From positions 1-49,927 of the forward strand of contig JAGPCO010000051.1 in NCBI GenBank assembly GCA_018058095.1: 49,927 bases of DNA. Reading direction: 5' to 3'. The notes under the pieces are model-generated. The model saw nothing but the letters and a program-made list of their open reading frames with translations. It made no database searches and was not told where the DNA came from. Position numbers and translations under genes: made by a program. This DNA comes from Kofleriaceae bacterium. Lineage in GTDB: Bacteria; Myxococcota_A; Polyangia; Haliangiales; Haliangiaceae. Shown here in pieces: positions 45,419-49,927 of this stretch (positions are counted from its first letter, which is position 1; each line of letters starts with the position of its first letter).

Positions 45419-47614
45419 TCACAGCCGGCTGACGGTGCCCGCCTCTCCATCGACCGCGACCAGCTCGCCGGTCGTGAGCGCGTCCCACGCCCCGGCGCAG
45501 CCGACGACGTAGGGCAGCCCGAGTTCGCGCGCCATGGCGGCGCCGTGGTCGAGCAACCCGCCGGTGGCGCACACCAGCGCGCGGGCGTCGACCAGCGCCA
45601 GCGCCAGCGCCGGAGTCGCGGCCGGGGCGACCACGATCTGCCCGGCCATCATCGGCAGCGCGCCGCCATCGAGCCGGTCGAGCCGCACCACCGCGCCGAC
45701 CACCCGGCCTCCGCCGCCCTGGCCGCTCCAGGTCGCGGCGGCGCGCTCGTCGTGCCCGAGGCCGGTGCCGTCGACGACCGTCGGACCGGGCCGGATCACC
45801 CTCGGCATGGACCAGGCCCGCGCCCGATCGGTGGCGGCGCGCGCCGCGGCGGCGCGGGCACGCGCGCGGGCTGGATGCGCCGCCAGCTCGATCAGCTCGT
45901 CGGGCCCGAGCCAGAACACATCGACGCCCAGGCCGAGCTGCTGCCCGACCTGCTGCAGCGCCCGGCGCACCGCGGCCTGGGCCCGCGCGAACCACAGGTC
46001 GTCGCGCTCGGCCAGCTCGCCGACCAGCGTCGCCAGCGCGACCAGCGGCGCGTCCGGCACACCCGGCGCCGGCGCGGCCGGGCGGGACGGCGCGGCGGCG
46101 GCGGCGGCGAGCGCGGCGGCGACGGCGACGAACCGCTCCGGCTGCTCGCCCAGCGTCGGCGCCGCCACGTCCCACGCCAGCGCCACCTCGGCGAACGCGG
46201 CCCGCACTTCGTCGAGCGCGCGCCGACCGGCGACGACGTCGGCCAGGGCGGCGCCGAGCGCGGAGCGACGTGGGCCGGTCGCCGCGATGATCCACCCGGC
46301 GGCGCCGGCCGGGCCGACCGCGGCGACCGCGGCGGCGTGCACCACCCGTCGGGCCGCGGCGATGGCTGGCGCCAGCTGGTGCGACCAGGTCCGGATCACC
46401 TCGACGTACGCGGCGATCACCGTCGGTAGCGCGGTGACCGTGGCGCAGGCCGCGGCGACCGCGCGCAGCTGGTCGAGCTGGCTCGCCAGCCGCACCTCGA
46501 TCGGCCCGATCACCGCGGCCAGCTCGTCGGCCGCCGTCGGCGACGGAGCCGGCGTGGCCAGCGGGTCGGCCGCCGTCGGCGACGGCACGGTGGTGTACAG
46601 GTAGCCGGCGACGGTGCACAGCCGGGCCGGGCTGGCCGCGGCGGCGTCGACGGCGGCGACCAGCGCCCGCTGCGCCGGCGACAGCGGATCGGGGTTGTGG
46701 CCGAGATCGAGCGCCCAGGTCGCGTCACCCGCGCGCAGCGGCGCCAGCAGCGCGGCCGGCGGCGCCTGTCGCGGCGGTGCCGGCGCCGGGTGCACGATCG
46801 GCCGCGCCTGCACCATCCACCAGGTGGCGCCACCGCGATGCGCTCCGTCGGGCCAGACCAGCTCGACGTCGGCGCCGGCCGGCGCGGCGATGGCCCGCGC
46901 CGCGGCCCGGGCCAGCCGGGCCGCCGCCTGCTCGATCGCCGACAGCTCGCCGTCGAGGCGGCGCGCGGGTTGCCCGACCTCGGCCATGAGCAGCACGTCC
47001 GCCCCCGGCTGCCCGGGCGGGCAGGTGTAGATCGTCGTGCGGCGACCGGCGACGAGCTGCTGCACGATCACCGCCAGCTCGATCGGCGCGGCGGCGACGG
47101 CGTGGGCGCGACGGCGGGCGTAGGCGACCGCCGCCGGTGACAGCGCGCTCAGCCAGACCGCGCGGATGGCCGGCCACAGCTCGGCCGGCGTGAGCGCGGC
47201 CACCGAGGTGAACACGCCTGGCCCGGCGGCCAGCGCGCCATCCTCGAGGGCGAACGACGACCGCACCATGACCGGCCCGAGCGCCGCCGCCCGCTGCGCG
47301 ACCTCGCTCGCCAGCGCGGGTGGGATCGCGGCCTGGCCGAGCTGCTCGGCCAGCGCCGCCAGCTGGTGGGCCTGCGCCGCCCCGGCCTCGACGTCGGCCG
47401 GCGCGGCCGGCGCGACGGCGGCGAGGGTCACGCCGGCGGCGGCGGCGACCTGCACCAGCGCGGCATGGGTGAGCACGAAGCCTGGCGGGACCGGCAGGCC
47501 CGCAGCCCGCAGCCCGCCCAGCCCGCGCGCCTTGGCGCCGACGCCCGGCGCACCCGGCCCGACGTCGGCCAGGTCGAGCACCAGCGTGGCGCCCGGCGAC
47601 GCCGTCGCCGTCAT
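45419..47614 (-). CDS. PEP-synthase/rifampin-phosphotransferase-like enzyme lacking a TIM barrel
   Basis: The 731-residue protein starts with the ATP-grasp-type pyruvate/PEP-binding region (VGAKARGLGGLRAAGLPVPP; VMVRSSFALEDGALAAGPGV), has a Pro/Ala-rich middle with helical repeats, and ends with a phosphohistidine domain: CATGGLLDHGAAMARELGLP, His690, then YVVGCAG. The PEP-binding TIM barrel of true PEP synthases is missing, so the layout is that of rifampin phosphotransferases (ATP-grasp, substrate, His domain). It would phosphorylate a small substrate through His690. The substrate is unknown. Its ATG overlaps the stop of the 3D-domain gene (ATGA). Confidence 0.8.
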   Translation of the reverse strand: MTATASPGATLVLDLADVGPGAPGVGAKARGLGGLRAAGLPVPPGFVLTHAALVQVAAAAGVTLAAVAPAAPADVEAGAAQAHQLAALAEQLGQAAIPPALASEVAQRAAALGPVMVRSSFALEDGALAAGPGVFTSVAALTPAELWPAIRAVWLSALSPAAVAYARRRAHAVAAAPIELAVIVQQLVAGRRTTIYTCPPGQPGADVLLMAEVGQPARRLDGELSAIEQAAARLARAAARAIAAPAGADVELVWPDGAHRGGATWWMVQARPIVHPAPAPPRQAPPAALLAPLRAGDATWALDLGHNPDPLSPAQRALVAAVDAAAASPARLCTVAGYLYTTVPSPTAADPLATPAPSPTAADELAAVIGPIEVRLASQLDQLRAVAAACATVTALPTVIAAYVEVIRTWSHQLAPAIAAARRVVHAAAVAAVGPAGAAGWIIAATGPRRSALGAALADVVAGRRALDEVRAAFAEVALAWDVAAPTLGEQPERFVAVAAALAAAAAAPSRPAAPAPGVPDAPLVALATLVGELAERDDLWFARAQAAVRRALQQVGQQLGLGVDVFWLGPDELIELAAHPARARARAAAARAATDRARAWSMPRVIRPGPTVVDGTGLGHDERAAATWSGQGGGGRVVGAVVRLDRLDGGALPMMAGQIVVAPAATPALALALVDARALVCATGGLLDHGAAMARELGLPYVVGCAGAWDALTTGELVAVDGEAGTVSRL

Positions 47615-48366
47615 GTGCCGCGGTCGCGCAGGTAACGACAGCGCGGCGTCTCGACGTGGGGGGTGATGAACGTGATGCCCCACAGCTCGGTCAGCAGGAT
47701 CCGGAAGTTGCCGTAGCTGGCGACGAAGAAGTCCATCTTCCGCTTCTTGATGCCGCCGCCGGTGTCGTCGGCGCGGACGCAGCCGTCGTGCAGCGTGCCG
47801 TCGGGCAGGCGCATGCCGTCGAACTCGGGGATGTACAGCGGCTCGCCGATGGGAATGATCGACGGGTCGACCGCGACCGACCGGAACGGGATGAGCGGGC
47901 GCGGCCCGGCGCCGCGCCCGTACGGATGGACCCGGACGTCGAGCTGCTCGAAGCAGGTGCCGTAGCCGTAGGTGCACTTGCCCGAGGTGTTGAGCACGCG
48001 GCCGTCGGCCAGCAGGCCGGAGCCCTCCATGCGCAGCGACCAGGCGAACTTCTCGGGGAACGAGCCCAGGTAGAAGCCGTGCTTGGTGTACAGGTCGACC
48101 GCATCCGGGTCGGCGAAGTCGATCTCCTCGGGGTCGTCGTGGTCGACCTCGAGGGCCAGCCAGTAGAAGCGCAGCGCGAAGCCCAGCTCCTCGGCCAGGG
48201 GGTAGCCGCAGCACATCGGGTCACGCGGCACGAACCACTGCTGATCACCGATCGGGACGTCCTCCTTGAACAGCTTGGTGGTGTCGGCCCGGACCACGCT
48301 CACCGCGCCGAGGCCGACCAGGCCGAGGCCGACCACGCCACGCAGGAGCTGGGACGACGGCATCAC
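47611..48366 (-). CDS. Secreted 3D-domain (double-psi beta-barrel) protein, MltA/RlpA-like
   Basis: The 251-residue protein has an N-terminal hydrophobic signal (LLRGVVGLGLVGLGAVSVV) and a C-terminal 3D domain: PFRSVAVDPSIIPIGEPLYI and ADDTGGGIKKRKMDFFVAS, with the conserved Asp residues of the 3D motif. Such domains occur in MltA-type lytic transglycosylases and RlpA-like proteins, which cut peptidoglycan glycan strands. An extra part with CCGYPL and CTYGYGTC cysteines precedes it. The GTG at 48366, six bases after TACCAT, gives MM at the N-terminus. It overlaps the downstream enzyme gene. Confidence 0.78.
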   Translation of the reverse strand: MMPSSQLLRGVVGLGLVGLGAVSVVRADTTKLFKEDVPIGDQQWFVPRDPMCCGYPLAEELGFALRFYWLALEVDHDDPEEIDFADPDAVDLYTKHGFYLGSFPEKFAWSLRMEGSGLLADGRVLNTSGKCTYGYGTCFEQLDVRVHPYGRGAGPRPLIPFRSVAVDPSIIPIGEPLYIPEFDGMRLPDGTLHDGCVRADDTGGGIKKRKMDFFVASYGNFRILLTELWGITFITPHVETPRCRYLRDRGT

Positions 48367-48370
48367 CCGG

Positions 48371-48859
48371 TCATGGTAGCAGCGCGCTCACCACGCCGCT
48401 GGTGATGACCATGCGGCCGGCGCTGCGCTGCTCGAGGTCGGTCACCCCGGCGGCCAGCGCGCGCCGGCTGGCCACCGCCGGGGCGCCCCGGTCGACCAGC
48501 ACCAGCACGCCGCCGTCGCGGACCAGCCGGGCCCAGCCCGCCACCAGCGCCGGGCCGTCCGTGCTGGTCGCGCCGACCCCGATCACCGCGCCGGCGGCGC
48601 GGTCCGGCAGCGGCACGGCGTCGGCCGGGCCGACCACCGCGCCCGGCAGCCGGCGCGCCTTGGCCTCGGTCGCCACCACCGCGGTCACCGCCACGCCCTC
48701 GCCGAGCAGCGCGCGGGCGAGGCGATCGTCGCCGACGACCACGACCCGGCCTCGACCCTCGGTTCCGGTCGCGCCCCCTTCGGTGGTGGCCAGGGCGGCG
48801 CGGATCGCGCCCACGGTCGAGGCCAGGAACAGCGCTTCGAGCACGCCCGTGGGTACCAC
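48371..48859 (-). CDS. Methyltransferase-fold remnant (Rossmann-like)
   Basis: The 162-residue protein has a hydrophobic start (LEALFLASTVGAIRAA) and then a Rossmann-type segment: RVVVVGDDRLARALLGEGVA, AKARRLPGAVVGPADAVPLP, WARLVRDGGVLVLVDRG. The order (strand-loop, acidic turn, ...DGG.LVLV...) matches class I methyltransferases, but the Gly-rich SAM loop is replaced by VVGDDRLAR. It may have lost SAM binding. The GTG at 48859 lies next to the stop of the upstream PEGA/barrel gene; another GTG at 48844 is possible. No ribosome-binding site was seen. Confidence 0.55.
   Translation of the reverse strand: MVPTGVLEALFLASTVGAIRAALATTEGGATGTEGRGRVVVVGDDRLARALLGEGVAVTAVVATEAKARRLPGAVVGPADAVPLPDRAAGAVIGVGATSTDGPALVAGWARLVRDGGVLVLVDRGAPAVASRRALAAGVTDLEQRSAGRMVITSGVVSALLP
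48373..48378 (-). promoter_or_regulatory. -10 box of the 3D-domain gene
   Basis: TACCAT on the minus strand ends six bases before the GTG at 48366. It lies inside the end of the upstream gene, so this would be an internal promoter. Confidence 0.35.
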
Positions 48860-48860
48860 G

Positions 48861-49927
48861 TCAGCGCGGGTGAAAGACCAGGCCGACGCTGATCGGGAAC
48901 GCGGTCCGGGTCGCGTCGGCCGCCTTGAGCCGGCCCACCCCGACGCCGAGCTGCAGGTCGATCCCCAGCGGCGGCTTGCCGAGCAGGTTGCCGACGAGCA
49001 GCCCGAACTGGGCCTCGTACCACAGGCCGGCCAGCGCGCTGCCCGACACGACGTCGATGGCCACCGCCGCGAACGGGTGGATGCGGGTCGGCCCCAGGTG
49101 CAGGCGGAACACGCCGCCGTACGAGAACCCGCCGGCGGTGTCGCCGAACTCGTCCTCGCCGGCCCGATAGCCGAAGCGAAACGCGTACTCGCCGAACGCG
49201 CCGCGCACGCCGGCGCCGAGCTGGGCGAAGCCGCCGCCGACACCAGCCAGCGCCAGCCCGCCGTCGACGGAGAAGGTGGTGCGGCGCCGGTGCGGATCGC
49301 CGGCCGTGCCGGGCCGGGTCGAGCCGCCAGGCTCGGGCCGGACGCCCGGCGGCGGTGGCACGGCCGGGCGGGCCCGGAAGGTCACGTCCTGGCGCGCCGC
49401 CTGCCCGACGCGCACGTCGACCGTTCGCTCGATGGTGGGGAAGCCGTCGGCGCTGATGCGGATGACCCGGCGGCCCGGCGCGACCGCGCTGGTGAACGGG
49501 GTGACGCCGAGGAACACGCCGTCGACCTCGACCCGGGCCCCGACCACGTCGGCGTCGATGGTCAGCGTGCCCTGATCGGCGCGCAGGGTGAGCCGGAGCG
49601 TGATCGGCTCGCCGTACTCGGCGGTGACGTGCCGGCTGACCGTGAGCGTGCCGCTGGTCGCCGCGACCTGGTGGATACCCGGGGCCAGGCTGCGGGTCAG
49701 CGGCGCCTTCCCGACCGGGCTGCCGTCGACGAGGATGGTCGCGCCGGCCGGATCGGTCTCGACCTCGAGCGGGCTCGGCCGGCGCTGCAGGCCGGCGATG
49801 GTCGACAGGACGCGCTCCTCGTCGGCGGCGTCGCCGGCCTCGGCCAGGTAGCGCTGGTAGTACTCGACCGCGCTGCGCAGCTTGCCGGCGCGCTCGAGGT
49901 TGGCGGCGACGTTGTACAGCGAGAACA
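48861..49927 (-). CDS. TPR-PEGA-beta-barrel protein (5' end beyond window)
   Basis: The frame is open to the window edge, so the start is outside. The visible part (about 355 residues) begins with a TPR-like helix pair (LYNVAANLERAGKLRSAVEY), followed by two PEGA domains (ETDPAGATILVDGSPVGKAP; GARVEVDGVFLGVTPFTSAV), a Pro/Arg linker, and a C-terminal beta-barrel of about 130 residues (FRFGYRAGEDEFGD; HPFAAVAIDVVSGSALAGLW). PEGA domains are common in surface proteins of this group. It may link the cell surface with a periplasmic TPR partner. Function unknown. Confidence 0.7.
   Translation of the reverse strand, partial: FSLYNVAANLERAGKLRSAVEYYQRYLAEAGDAADEERVLSTIAGLQRRPSPLEVETDPAGATILVDGSPVGKAPLTRSLAPGIHQVAATSGTLTVSRHVTAEYGEPITLRLTLRADQGTLTIDADVVGARVEVDGVFLGVTPFTSAVAPGRRVIRISADGFPTIERTVDVRVGQAARQDVTFRARPAVPPPPGVRPEPGGSTRPGTAGDPHRRRTTFSVDGGLALAGVGGGFAQLGAGVRGAFGEYAFRFGYRAGEDEFGDTAGGFSYGGVFRLHLGPTRIHPFAAVAIDVVSGSALAGLWYEAQFGLLVGNLLGKPPLGIDLQLGVGVGRLKAADATRTAFPISVGLVFHPR

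Overview
This window is a GC-rich (visually above 70 %) chromosomal segment, most likely from a myxobacterium of the Haliangiales/Kofleriaceae type (Myxococcota). The clues are the codon bias, about ten lipoproteins with Asp/Ala- or Gly/Pro-rich linkers, a Ser/Thr kinase beside a hybrid histidine kinase, many hypothetical surface proteins, and a Gly-rich SSB. The taxonomic call is an inference. I see no rRNA, tRNA, CRISPR array, insertion sequence or phage module.

Layout. 1-177: hexanucleotide Gln/His repeat ending in a stop, then about 340 bp without a convincing gene. 0.5-3.1 kb (minus): three glycosyltransferases. 3.3-3.8 kb: ssb. 4.0-9.2 kb: a TonB-dependent receptor and four small lipoproteins, with a duplicated receptor fragment between two of them. 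9.2-13.5 kb (minus): a GH99-like hydrolase with a bulb-lectin tail, and an 805-residue protein that joins a pesticin-type muramidase to a C39-like peptidase. 13.6-16.9 kb (minus): an operon of two SPFH proteins and a Ca2+/cation antiporter. 16.9-24.2 kb: an extensin-like/M15 protein diverging from a 2080-residue protein of unknown function. 24.2-28.3 kb (minus): an AbiEii-type nucleotidyltransferase with its partner, then a Ser/Thr kinase coupled to a hybrid histidine kinase. 28.4-35.9 kb: two secreted proteins, a SulP transporter, a methyltransferase diverging from an SMI1/SUKH-like protein, a C39-like protein and a secreted protein. 36.1-38.0 kb: a cupredoxin lipoprotein and a beta-barrel. 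38.0-44.0 kb (minus): a five-gene operon around a TonB-dependent receptor that carries its own N-terminal TonB C-terminal domain. 44.1-49.9 kb: an anchored hypothetical protein, an HU/IHF protein with an acidic tail, a PEP-synthase/rifampin-phosphotransferase-like enzyme overlapping a 3D-domain protein, a methyltransferase-like remnant, and a TPR/PEGA/barrel protein cut by the window edge.

Gene expression. About a dozen starts have a TANNNT-type -10 box ending 6 or 7 bases before the start codon, the signature of leaderless transcripts. I used it to choose several starts. Within operons, GTGA and ATGA stop/start overlaps are common (GT2/GT4, SPFH pair, histidine kinase/Ser-Thr kinase, receptor/lipoprotein, 3D-domain protein/PEP-utilising enzyme).

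The most unusual items are the two-headed peptidoglycan hydrolase that lacks a signal peptide, the 2080-residue protein with a palindrome at its promoter, the TonB-receptor fusion operon, and the leaderless-promoter pattern.
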